Part shown: positions 54,239 through 64,000 of the stretch, one piece after another
Numbering within the stretch: position 1 is the stretch's first letter
Layout of the letters: every line of letters starts with the position of its first letter
Assembly: GCA_963682055.1 (NCBI GenBank)
Contig: OY821745.1
Location: 8,129,501 to 8,193,500, forward strand
Direction of reading: 5' to 3'
Origin: Primula veris
Taxonomy: Eukaryota > Streptophyta > Magnoliopsida > Ericales > Primulaceae
DNA: 64,000 bases
Translations under genes and position numbers: made by a program
The notes under the pieces: model-generated
Seen by the model: only the letters and a program-made list of their open reading frames with translations
Database searches by the model: none
Told to the model about the DNA's origin: nothing

Positions 54239-55127
54239 TTTATCTGTTGGCTTTCATATTTTCCGAGGTACTTTGTTAGCTAATAATGTACGTGGTATTT
54301 TTGTAAAAGTTATGTCGGGTTAAACTACTTTTGCTATTTTTTATAAGCTCCATTTATGACATTTGCTTCTTCGGCCAGATTATAATGGCAAAAGGATGTA
54401 AGCTATTTATCAATTTATGGAACAACACAAAAGGTTTATAATTTTTCCTCCTAATTCTCGTTCCGTAAGTGTTTCATCAAATGAACCATTCGTTTACCTT
54501 CCATTTTTTGCTCGCTTGTTGTGATGATATGGTTGTTCAGTTTCCAATTCTTCATTGAGCAAGTGATTATAATGGATATTGGTTATTAGAATAAAAGTCT
54601 GTAAAGTTGGGAAAACTTTTTTTGTTAGATAGCTTTTGGGACTCCAGTTGTGTAGTTTTGCTCATTCTTTCATATAATATTTTGAATCGTAAGCTATGTC
54701 CAATTTATTACTGCTGTGTTATTTGTTTGTAACAGACAGTCGGGGGCTGTAGCTCCTATTTTCAAAAAAAATGGTTAAAAAATAGATTTCTTGTTTGACC
54801 AAATTTCTGACCTTTTTGTTATGGTTTTTGTGATAACCAGCGACGCATAAAGAATTTCTTGTTTGACCAAATTTGTGACGACATCTCCGTCACTATATCC
54901 GTCGTTAATTATTTTTAATTAATATTTTAATAACTATTAAATCTTTTAGTGGCTGCTTTTAATTAATATTTTACCCTTTCTTTTAGTGGCTAATGTTTAT
55001 TATTATTGCTAGCAAAATAAGATTTTAAATATTAAATTTCAAGACTAAATATAAATGAAGGAAACTTTACAAATAAAATCACGTATTTTGAATCATGTAC
55101 ATCATTCAAAAGAACATTACTATTCCA
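54239..55127. other. 3' flank of the F-box gene, no further gene
   Basis: The F-box 3' UTR is expected here. Around 54820-54910 GACCAAATTT...GTGACGACATCTCCGTCACT phrases look like the end of a degraded DNA transposon. Nothing else is assigned. Confidence 0.5.
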
Positions 55128-55402
55128 TGTTGGTTTCCGTATGCGAAATAACAATAAATAAATAATACAATGACTGAAAAGAATAAATAACAAACAGTTT
55201 AATCGTTTATTAATTCAGAATGTGTACTGAAATTACAGATTACAAACGTACGGTCTGACAAGTAATTATAACAAACTGTTAGTTAGATTATTATTAATTA
55301 ATAATCTGACGGACTAAATTGTAACAAACAAAAACTGCAGCAACTGCTATGAAAGTAAACTGGCTTCTCTGAGTTAGAATAGAAAACTCTTCCTAGCCAA
55401 CA
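55128..55402 (-). mobile_element. Truncated copia LTR fragment
   Basis: On the minus strand it ends TTATTTCGCATACGGAAACC then AACA at 55128. This is the same terminus as the complete copia LTR ending at 14929 (TTATTTCGTACACGGAAACC). It also contains the palindrome ATTATTAATTAATAAT found in that LTR. Only about 200-275 bp are recognisable and no target duplication is evident. Confidence 0.6.
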
Positions 55403-56634
55403 GAAGTTCTAGCTTTCAATTTTTATCTCCCCTTGAAAGTGAACATTATTTGAGTTTCGAAAACGAGAAACACAAGCTTTAAAGTCCAAAACCAATCGCA
55501 AGAAGCTGAACAATAAAATCCACACTAAAGGTCCACAAAATAAAACATTGAAACATGCTGATAATATATTTGAAATTCCAGTTTTAATGTCAAAGTTGTA
55601 AATGTAAACTTGAAGTTACTTGGAACTGAACCAAGTACTTTTAAGACCAAATTAAAACACAAGCATCAAATTTACTTTGAAAAGACTTCAAAGCCTAGCT
55701 TTTTTGACCCATTTTAAAAGGGTCAAAGGGTAAAACATAGCTAAGATAATTAGTTCACCACAACTAGTTATGGCAAAAAGGGGTGTAAACTATTTATGAT
55801 GGGTATACGCTTAATGAAAGGTACAATAGAATTGTGATAATAAGGTTGTTTTATATCAAATTCTTCATTGAGCAAGTGACTATAACTGATATTGATAGCT
55901 TAAGCCCCCTGTGGGAAATTTCAAGTGGAATTGTGTCTCTATACTTGAAATTTTTATCTTTTTAGAGATTCTAAAGTTAAAATGCAGTTTTGCACATTCT
56001 TTTCGTATCGGATTAGCTTCATACTCTTACTGAATGGCAAGCTATGTCCAATGGATTACTTGTGTTCACTTTTTTAATAACTTATTTTTTTGTCAAAATT
56101 GTCGTTGAAACACAAGTTGGCACAATTCCAGTTGGGTACTGTATTTGGAAAACTGAACATTATTATCAAGGACTTAAGATTGACTGAATGCATGTGTGTT
56201 TATAGCCATGAATGACATGAATGGATATTTTTAATTTGGTTCATCGGTTGTCTAGCTATACGCCTTAAAATTATTACCGTCTCGCACATGTAAGAATATG
56301 CTTATTTTTAATTTCTAATTGTCTGATTTAAGGAAAAATAAACATATTCCACAACTGAAATAAGACTTGTTCTCATTTTATATCGAAAAAGAAGAGAGAA
56401 CGGGAAAATTTTCAGCAAAAAACTACTGACAAAAATCAGAAGGGCTGAACCTAACCTGCTGAATATCACCTAAAATTTTGAAAATACAACTTTAGTTAAC
56501 CCAACATTTTTGTCTTGAACAAAAGCCACAAATATATACAGATTCATTAGTTCAAGAAGCTATTACAACTACAATGAGTGGGGACAGCAGACCAGTAATC
56601 TATGTGTAGTGTAGTATTTGATCATTTTAAAACC
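55403..56634. other. Intergenic DNA between two convergent genes
   Basis: It includes the presumed 3' UTR of the DUF760 gene at its right end. No protein-like frame or recognised repeat, apart from a short phrase at 55865 (TTCTTCATTGAGCAAGTGAC) that also occurs at 54549, indicating a diverged duplication of the F-box 3' flank. Confidence 0.5.
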
Positions 56635-59600
56635 CTAACCAGTAACAAAATGGTATCTCGAATCAACATAGCTCTCCACATCCCAGAGAAAAGACCCAAA
56701 AGTCACAGCCTCTAATATAAGCCGCCTCAAACCACCGAAGCTGATCTTTATATGCTCCTCATTCGAAGAATCTATCGTCCCTTGAGGACTAATAACAATA
56801 TCTGGCCTACCAAACAAAGCCTCTGTGTGTTTTTCAATTATAGTAACTGCCTCCTTAGACCTTATAGTCGCGTAACTCTGAAGTGTATCCGCATCAAATG
56901 ACATCACATAGTTTCTCAATCGCGAAGATCTAATCCCATGACCAAATCCACCAGGGCTAACACCAATAGGATTACCGATCTCAGGGGTAGATTGTTCAGC
57001 ACTGACATCTTCAGGGCCTGACCCTGGAGAGAGCATCTTCATGGTTTTCTCTAATTGGAACCTCTGGTCGACGCGTTTAAGAAAATAACCATACATAACT
57101 GAGGCTGCATATACCTGGCCCACCCTTAGTTTACTTATTTGAGCCTCTGAGTTTGCGTCACTTAAACGGTTACCAAGAATGAGAGATAAGTGGTTTTCGA
57201 TCATTTCATATGCTTCTAGAGAGTGTAGCTGTTTCAGCTTTTCATCTTGGGCGGGCCAGTTGTCTACACGTGATTGGTCCGATGATGAAGGGATAATAGA
57301 AGGTACCAATGCAACATTGGATTCCATAAATTTCTGCACAACTAAGGCGTATAATATCTCTCCCAGAGCCTTTTTCCTTTCGTTGGCCTTTAGTTCAGCA
57401 ATTCTCCTGATTACAACAAAATATATATTAGGAAAAATAATTCCTCAACTATGCAACCATTTATAATAGTCTCTCCAATATGAAAAGATGTAATATATTT
57501 TTTGTCTAGTTGAAGTAGTAGCTTATCAGAAAATCCTTACAATCACGTGTTCGGGTGATGGAAATTTAATGCAGCTTGATGAAGCACTAGCAGCTAAGAG
57601 AGAGAGAGAGAGAGAGTGTGTGTGTGTGTGTGTGTGTGTGTGGTGTGGTGGGGGGGTTGAGAATTGCTTGCTGACTAAGCAAGAACAAATATGGATGCAA
57701 CTAGAATGTTGTACATTTAGTATTGGTTTTTTTAATAAGCAATACAGAAAAACAGGATAAACTGTTTTTCCAAAACAACCAAACAATTTAGAAGCTATTT
57801 CTCTAGAAAAGACGGAAAGACTCCATGAGAAGAATTGCCAGAACACGGCCTCAACACATATGAAACTGAATGACATGCATATTAAATGTGAAAGTTTGAA
57901 TAGCAGATTGCAAAGACCTTGGTATATATTACCCTTAATTTCAACTGAAATATCACTTTTGTAGACCAACCTATCAGCTTTTAACAATTAGCACACCTAA
58001 CCAATCATATTTTCACAATTTAGGAACCAATCTAGACATACAAGAACAATTAATTCATTAACTAATCAACTTCACAGTTTAGTTACCGATCTAATCAAAA
58101 TCCAACAATTGGTGCACCAACCTATCAGACATGTGAGCCTAAAAACTTACATTTATATTTTTGTTTACTACTGATTCAATTTTGTGTAGACCGTTGCTTA
58201 GTACAACAGCATATTCAAACAATAAAATAGCGCTTTTAAGTAGAAATTGTAATGCCGGTTTAAGTAAAAGTTTTATTTTGTGTGGATTCACATAGCGTAT
58301 TAATTGTTAAAAGTTCATAGAGTGATTTTTCCCTAGTTCCAACATTAAAAGTAAACAAGACTATATTTTCACTATTACGGCCTTGCTTCTGTATCTAACC
58401 TGTAAAGGACTATATCAGTGCCAGAAGTAGGAGAGTCCTCTTTTTTCTCGGCATCTCGAAGCTGTTCAAGCTGCTGGTCCACCGCAGCTGGGACAAGGTG
58501 CGGGTGGCTAGCTAATACTTGAGTGAGGAATTGCCCAACAGGTGACTCCAGCTGAAGTGGTGCAATAGCGTCATCTTTCTCGGCTGAGCCAGATGATGAT
58601 GATGATGATGCCCGTATTAAACCAAGTCTCTTGCTCCTAAACAGGACATTTCTTTTGCCAATATTGGAGGGAGATAGAGAATGGCATTTCTGCAAATTTA
58701 TAAATTCAAAAGAGAATAATTCAGTTAAATAAACTATAAAGAGGGGGAAAAAAGCACTAGGAAAAAGGAGTTGGGTTAATTTTGTTTTAGTCCCTAACCA
58801 ATGCTTACTTTTATAGTATGCAGTTTTTGTCCTTGATCTTAACTATTATAAATCTTTTGTCCCTAAATCTACCCCTTAAGGTTTTCCTTCAAATGTGTGA
58901 ATATTATTTCTAAATAAATAACTCTAACTGGGATTTAGAGGTGAATTCCGGGGACAAAACTTGGTTACATAGAAATTAAGCAGCTTAAGAAGTATCTAAA
59001 AGTCAAATAATTAGCAGAGAAATCAACAGCGTTAAGTTAGGGACAGAAAACGCTTTAAATCGTACAGTTCAGGGGACTGGAACAACTATAGGGACAAAAA
59101 TGGGATCGAGATCATAGCACCGGGACTGAAAAATGAAATTAACCCAAAAGAATATCAGACATGTAAAATAGCTATCATTAAACAACGACGCTCCACTGTC
59201 CAAAACAACAGAGTTATTTGAACTTGCAGCCATGAAAAAAGATCCGAGCAAAACAGGTACACTCAGAAGGCGAAAAAATTTGGGACAATTTATATTGTAT
59301 CAACATTCAACAAGAGGTATTCATTTCACAATATCAAAAGAAAATGAACTTCAAGGATTATCTCCATAAAGACAGAATTAAGCTCAAACTTAAAAGAGTA
59401 TGTATATGGCATCCTCTCATGCTGCTTAAAATGCAAGTCATGCCTGAACTCCTCTTGATTAAGTCAAAACAGCAATGGATCAGTCAATAAAGACCGACAC
59501 TAAGTGTCATCGAAGTTTAATTTGAACCTCAGCTAATCGAAACACATCAAACTCAAAACTTATAAGCACCTTAATCTTAAATAAATCCAATTCTCGACAA

Positions 59601-60396
59601 GTTTGAAAATCTATAACAAAAACTCAATTTCATCATGACATCGTAATTTATACTTTTTCTACATAAGGATAAGACCTATATAAATTAAGTGCTTAACAAG
59701 CCCTTGACTGCTGCACATGGTCAGCTCAAAATTGTTTATAAATCAGAGAGAACTTTCTAAAATTCCACGGCATCAACACACTTCCGAATGAAGAAAACAA
59801 GGATAAGTAAAACATAGTTAGGCTTTTTTGGTTGCAGCTATCTTCTTGCTAAAACAAGAAAAAAGCCGAGGCCATAATAAATCTAACCTAAAACTTCTTG
59901 CTTTTTAGAAAACCCAAAAAAAAATCTCGACTTTTAAGCTAACCGGTTCAACGTATTTTAATTTCGCCTTCCAAGACAATAAGTAATAACCTGAGCTCAT
60001 AAATATAGAAATTCACTAGTTTTTTTAGCTTAAAATGACGAGTTCATTCGAAAAGTAACTATTTTCTTTACCTAACCCTCATGAATCATGATCAAACCTC
60101 AATTAAAATTAATAAACTACACTTTCTTATTGTTAGTATCAAGAAAATCCATAAAAAAAACAATTAAAAAAAACATGAATCAGCAAAAAGGAACAAAATA
60201 AAAGCTGTATACACACCATAATTAAAAATTCAAAACAAAATATAAGATGAATCTACAGTACCTTACTAAACGATGATTTATATCCAAAACTCAAAGAATT
60301 GTGGTTATAATACTTTGGGGCTTCGAATCTGGACCCAAAATTCAATGTTTTACAACTAATTCCAAATGAATTTTGAAGAAAGGTAGCAGTTTCCAT
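56635..60396 (-). CDS. DUF760 protein, UV-B-induced chloroplast protein type
   Basis: Coding exons are 60396-60262, 58689-58400 and 57406-56635, phased and with GT-AG junctions, encoding 398 aa. Residues 1-75 are Ser-rich, basic and low in acidic residues (METATFLQNSFGISCKTLNF, FRSKRLGLIRASSSSSS), as expected of a chloroplast transit peptide. The mature part has two DUF760 units: PVGQFLTQVLASHPHLVPAA, and a second ending FGGLRRLILEAVTFGSFLWD then VESYVDSRYHFV. The C-terminal block EALFGRPDIVISPQGTIDSS is typical of the plant UV-B-induced protein (Arabidopsis At3g17800 type, ~420 aa). Biochemical role unknown. A 5' UTR intron (60406-60515) precedes the ATG. Intron 1 carries a MITE-like element. 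Confidence 0.93.
57598..57643 (+). repeat. GA and GT microsatellites in intron 2 of the DUF760 gene
   Basis: A run of AGAGAG (57598-57615) is followed directly by GTGTGT (57616-57641). The minus-strand frames across it are artefacts. Confidence 0.9.
58771..59147. mobile_element. MITE-like element in intron 1 of the DUF760 gene
   Basis: TTGGGTTAATTTTGTTTTAG then TCCC at 58771 is matched by the complement of the right end (TTGGGTTAATTTCATTTTTC, then AGTCCC) ending at 59147. About 26 bp of TIR have a few mismatches. Internal AGTCCCT/AGGGAC phrases are also inverted. Length is 377 bp and there is no coding content. No convincing target duplication, so the superfamily is undecided. Confidence 0.65.
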
Positions 60397-60405
60397 CAAC
60401 AGCAG

Positions 60406-60515
60406 CTGAAAATTACACAGTATAACAATCATTAATTTCATAAACCATATTAAAAATCGAAATACAAATTTTCTTACAAAAATCTTTAAAAAAAAAAAAG
60501 GAAAACTGAAACTAC
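60406..60515 (-). other. 5' UTR intron of the DUF760 gene
   Basis: On the minus strand a donor CCAAG|GTAGTT lies at 60516/60515. An acceptor TAATTTTCAG ends at 60406, ten bases before the ATG at 60396. Length 110 bp. Confidence 0.6.
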
Positions 60516-60633
60516 CTTGGTGAGAATAGGGAATAAAAAATATGGGTTTTGGGGAGAAGGTGAGGATGTGAGATGGGTATTTTGTAAATTCTTGAAATGA
60601 TTTTTATTTTGTGATAAAAAGAGGGTGAAGATG

Positions 60634-60645
60634 GTTTATATAAAA
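60634..60645 (-). promoter_or_regulatory. TATA box of the DUF760 gene
   Basis: The minus strand reads TTTATATAAACC, about 120 bases upstream of the 5' UTR donor. A CA/TA/TATG microsatellite (60653-60697) lies just upstream. Confidence 0.5.
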
Positions 60646-61017
60646 GAAAGATACACACACACACATATATATATATATATATGTATGTATGTATGTATAA
60701 ACGCGTTAAGACAAGATCAGATTTAAGTCTTTGACTTCGTGGGAGTACGGCTGCCACTAATTTTCTTTTTTATTTCTTAATTAATAATTTATTTTGTGGC
60801 ATTTAAAAAAGAACACGTTTCCTATTAAAAACACTTATTTGAGTAAATTAAAGTACTGTAATTAGAATAAATTTTATTATTTACTGAAATCCAAAACAAG
60901 CATCTAGCTACTATACTAGGTAATTTAGCAGAAAACTTATTTGATGCACATGTTTATTAAATTTTATGTATCTGCATTGACCACCAAAATGAGAATTATA
61001 CCGTAACAATCTTATTG

Positions 61018-61320
61018 TATTAGTAATCGTGTTCACGTATTGTGTATTTGATAAAAAATATATAAATTAGTACGATGATAATACAAATATATAGAAAATA
61101 AAAAATAGATATGATATAAGATGAGAAAATAAGATTTAAAAAGAATTTCGTGTTGTTAAAAATGAAAAAAGAAGTGTTATTAGTTTATTTTTTTTCTATT
61201 TTTAATGAGAGTATGGTAGTATGTTAATTAATAAAAAATTATATGATCATTTTTAGAAAAAAAAAAAGAAGGTAAAATTTGGGATATTTAAAAACTTGAT
61301 TCGAGTTATTATAATAGTAA
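61018..61320 (+). repeat. Copy of the ~310-bp dispersed AT-rich repeat
   Basis: It starts TTAGTAATCGTGTTCACGTA. It shares the internal GTGTTATTAGTTT...ATTTTT block and the terminal GAGTTATTATAATAGTA with the copy at 63202-63505. Confidence 0.65.
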
Positions 61321-63115
61321 GTATAATGTATATATATGGCAAAGAATGTGTGGATATTAGCATAGTTTTCAAACGTTATGCGGTCTTTATTGTTTACATT
61401 TGTGGAATTTTTCATAAAACCAAAAGTTTGATCATGCTTATTGAGATAAGGTCTTCTAAGTTTTAAGCATCCATAGTAGACTTTTTAAAATCCTAAGCTA
61501 TATATATTTGAAAGTCACTACAAAATATCTATTCAGCCATTACACAAGAATTAAGATGGATTGTGTAAAATATATAACTATTTTACAATAAAAAATTTAA
61601 AATCTAATTATAAAAGATAAAATCTCTTACGAATAGAATACTCCAATTGGGGGTGGGTGGGGGTGGGGGGAACTAACTATTAAGAACGTTTAAATACACT
61701 AATGTGATCTTAAATTGGACATGTCTAGATGTCACTTAAAAGACTTTTTAAGTGATTATATAAAAATATTTAATAAGAAAAAACTAACAAAACTATTATG
61801 AATGATCTAAATAAATTCAGTGCCGTCTCCAGTATTTTAGAAATCAAAAGCCGATAAAAAAAATTAGGCCATAAATACATACTGTACATTACTTTAGGTA
61901 TAAAATATATATATATATATAATCGCCACTCAAATATATACAATACATCGTTGTGAGAGACAGAGAGTTAATATGTTTTTTCATTTTTTTCGGATAAAAC
62001 ATGACTTATTTGTTACAGTTGTATTGTATATAGTGGTAAAATAAAATAATACTAGTATTTATTAGGTATATATTGATAGTTTTATATATAGGGGGCGGGG
62101 GTTGGGAATGGCCCCCCTATGAGTTTGGTGTCCCCAATGTTATGTTTCAAACATTGGGCTTTCCAGCCGTTTTTGAACGATAGTTTGAAGACATCAAAAA
62201 TATTATAAGCTTATCGAAGTCTGAAGACATCAAAGGCACGTCAAACCTTCATTTCCACAATTTGGTTGAACGATAGAGAATTTCAAAGGTTTTCAGAATC
62301 TTTATATAGTTGTGAGAGGCTTTTTGAGGGTCAAGGACTCCATGGGGATCCCGGAGCTCCAAATCTCTATTAGCGGCAATGAGTATATGTTGGTGGGTGG
62401 TGGTTGAGGGTTAAAATGAATAATTGTTACGGTTTAATGGGAATATGTATATTAGGGTTTTGGGTCGAATAAAAGTTCTTTAATATTTCAGAAAAAAAAA
62501 AAATACTACGATCTAAGTAGGGATTAATAGAAGAACCCGATATGATATTGTTGTAATCAAGACATGTTAGACATTGTCCCATAACATGTTGAGCATGCAT
62601 ATATTTGTTTCATGTCAAACATTTTTTTAATCGAACTATTTTTTGGTTATAAGTGAGAGAATCAATCGTTCGAGACAGTTTGAAACCGATTAGAGTAGCA
62701 ACATTCAGGTAAAGAATATTAAAGGTCGGAAAATTTGCTAAAACTGTAGCCCTTAATTAATAGACTTTAGAAAAAAAATCATGTAAACATTAAGATCTCA
62801 ATAAAAACACCCGGATTATAAGTTTTTATCTCTCTTAATTTGTCTTATAGTACTATTATTTGTATTATCTTTTGTACAAAACACATGTCATGTGTGTACT
62901 CTAAATTAAAGTCACAGAATTTATGAATGAGAAATCATTGAGACCCAATATCATGGCCATAACGTGTAGATTCTTTGGTAGATTCTGTAAGTACTTAATA
63001 TTGGTCAAAGAAATGAGTAGTACACGTCTCTTAATTTTCATAAAACTTTCAACTAGGCTCTAGAAGGTTTGAGTGTGGGAATTACTACTTTCTTGGTTTG
63101 AATTTAAATTGATAA

Positions 63116-63116
<1 letters not shown>

Positions 63117-63201
<85 letters not shown>
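63117..63201. repeat. (TA)n microsatellite, about 85 bp
   Basis: An uninterrupted TA run directly abuts the left end of the dispersed repeat at 63202. Both strands give spurious Tyr/Ile repeat frames. Confidence 0.98.
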
Positions 63202-63203
<2 letters not shown>

Positions 63204-63505
63204 TAGTAATCGTGCTCCACGCGTTGCGTGTGTGACGCGTAATGCAATTAAAATATAAAAAATAAGTGTAGTTATGATATAAATACGTGGATAATACAAA
63301 AAAAAAAAATATAAGACTTAAAAGAATGTTTGGTTGTTAAAGAGGGACACATAGTGTTATTAGTTTTTATTTTATTTTTATTTTTTTTATATGAGGATGG
63401 TATTATTGTAATTAATAAAACAATATAGGGGTATTTTTGGAAAAAATGGGCAAAATTGAGCAGTGTCAATTCTCTTGGGTTGGCTTATTATAATAGAATG
63501 ATACA
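63202..63505 (+). repeat. Copy of the ~310-bp dispersed AT-rich repeat
   Basis: It begins ACTAGTAATCGTGCTCCACG with CGTTGCGTGTGTGACGCG next. It ends TTGGCTTATTATAATAGAAT then GATAC. The best preserved of four copies in the window (others at 29990, 30335 and 61018). Confidence 0.75.
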
Positions 63506-64000
63506 GGTTTAGGCAAATAAAAAGATATGGTGGCAAGTCCGGGACAGTGAAGTTGTCAAATAAGTACGTTTCTAGAGAAGAAAATGAGGGAGGGCCTAAT
63601 TATTTTATAGGGCATGCATATTATATTAACCACTAGTTTACATTTTAACATTTAAATACAATTTTAATTATACTGACTCTTATATGAAGGTTGATAATTG
63701 ATTGCGTGTTTTATACCATTAGTCAAGCCAGTGTCATCCTCAAACTGATCAGGTAAAAAACAAAAAAAACTGCTAGTAATTAAAAGATTAGTAGCACACA
63801 AATCACACATTCATCAGCCTAATTAAATATTTATTTATCCCTCCAAATATATATAAAATACAATGTATAATTTAATAAATCAAAATATAAATATCTACAT
63901 AATAAAAAGTCAATTTATTTAAAACTCAAATAAAAATATGATATAACTTTAGTTGAGTCTAACCTAAATTTAAATATTAATTAAAAATAATAAAAAATAT

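Larger units (their letters stand above)
60758..64000. other. AT-rich repeat region without genes
   Basis: It contains two copies of the dispersed CTAGTAATCGTG repeat, a long TA microsatellite and poly-A/T runs. Near 62095-62140 is a short G/C-rich phrase (GGGGGCGGGGGTTGGG). I see no protein-like frame. Confidence 0.6.

Noticed and set aside
63060..63299. Tyr-Ile repeat frames on both strands
   Set aside because: Translations of the (TA)n microsatellite.
1..64000. tRNA, rRNA, CRISPR arrays, bacterial operons
   Set aside because: None seen. The repeats present are tandem or transposon repeats without CRISPR spacing, and all gene structures are eukaryotic.

Overview
This is nuclear DNA from a flowering plant, very probably a eudicot. 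Host genes have many short exons separated by AT-rich GT-AG introns. The space between genes is filled with LTR retrotransposons of plant lineages (Ty1/copia including a Sirevirus-like element, and Ty3/gypsy of the Tat lineage), MITEs, a Mutator-like element and microsatellites. I cannot name the species from the sequence.

Layout. 1-~4500: 3' half of a Sirevirus-like copia element (end of pol, an extra env-position ORF, polypurine tracts, 3' LTR). 4806-7395 (-): three exons of an aldo-keto reductase. Its last exon is missing next to the copia LTR, and a Stowaway MITE abuts its first splice donor. 9393-11278 (+): a complete three-exon CASP-like membrane protein gene. 11581-15535: a Tat-type solo LTR carrying an internally deleted copia element. 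18623-28652 (+): a complete 20-exon dihydroxyacetone kinase gene (592 aa). 30859-31833: a non-autonomous Mutator-like element. 32169-50187: a copia solo LTR split by a 16.9 kb Tat-lineage element (32489-49401). 51530-52103: another Tat-type solo LTR. 52873-54238 (+): an F-box/DUF295 gene with a one-base frameshift. 56635-60516 (-): a complete DUF760 gene of the UV-B-induced chloroplast protein type (398 aa). 60758-64000: AT-rich repeats.

The most interesting part is the Tat-lineage element. Gag-protease-RT-RNase H-integrase lies on the minus strand. The opposite strand of the 3' half carries a cassette of extra genes. Five are short coiled-coil genes, each with its own TATA box. The sixth locus is a spliced multi-exon gene whose first large exon looks like the 'putative gypsy type transposon' (Transposase_28) domain, followed by a basic region and long coiled coils. 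Introns can persist in these genes because the genomic RNA used for retrotransposition is the other strand. Antisense extra ORFs are known in Tat-lineage elements, but a cassette this large, with per-gene promoters and related members, merits attention.

The dihydroxyacetone kinase and DUF760 genes are also close neighbours in Arabidopsis, so the nested retrotransposons seem to have expanded a conserved microsyntenic interval. The two main LTR families are reciprocally nested: copia inside a Tat LTR at 11.7-15.4 kb, and Tat inside a copia LTR at 32-50 kb.
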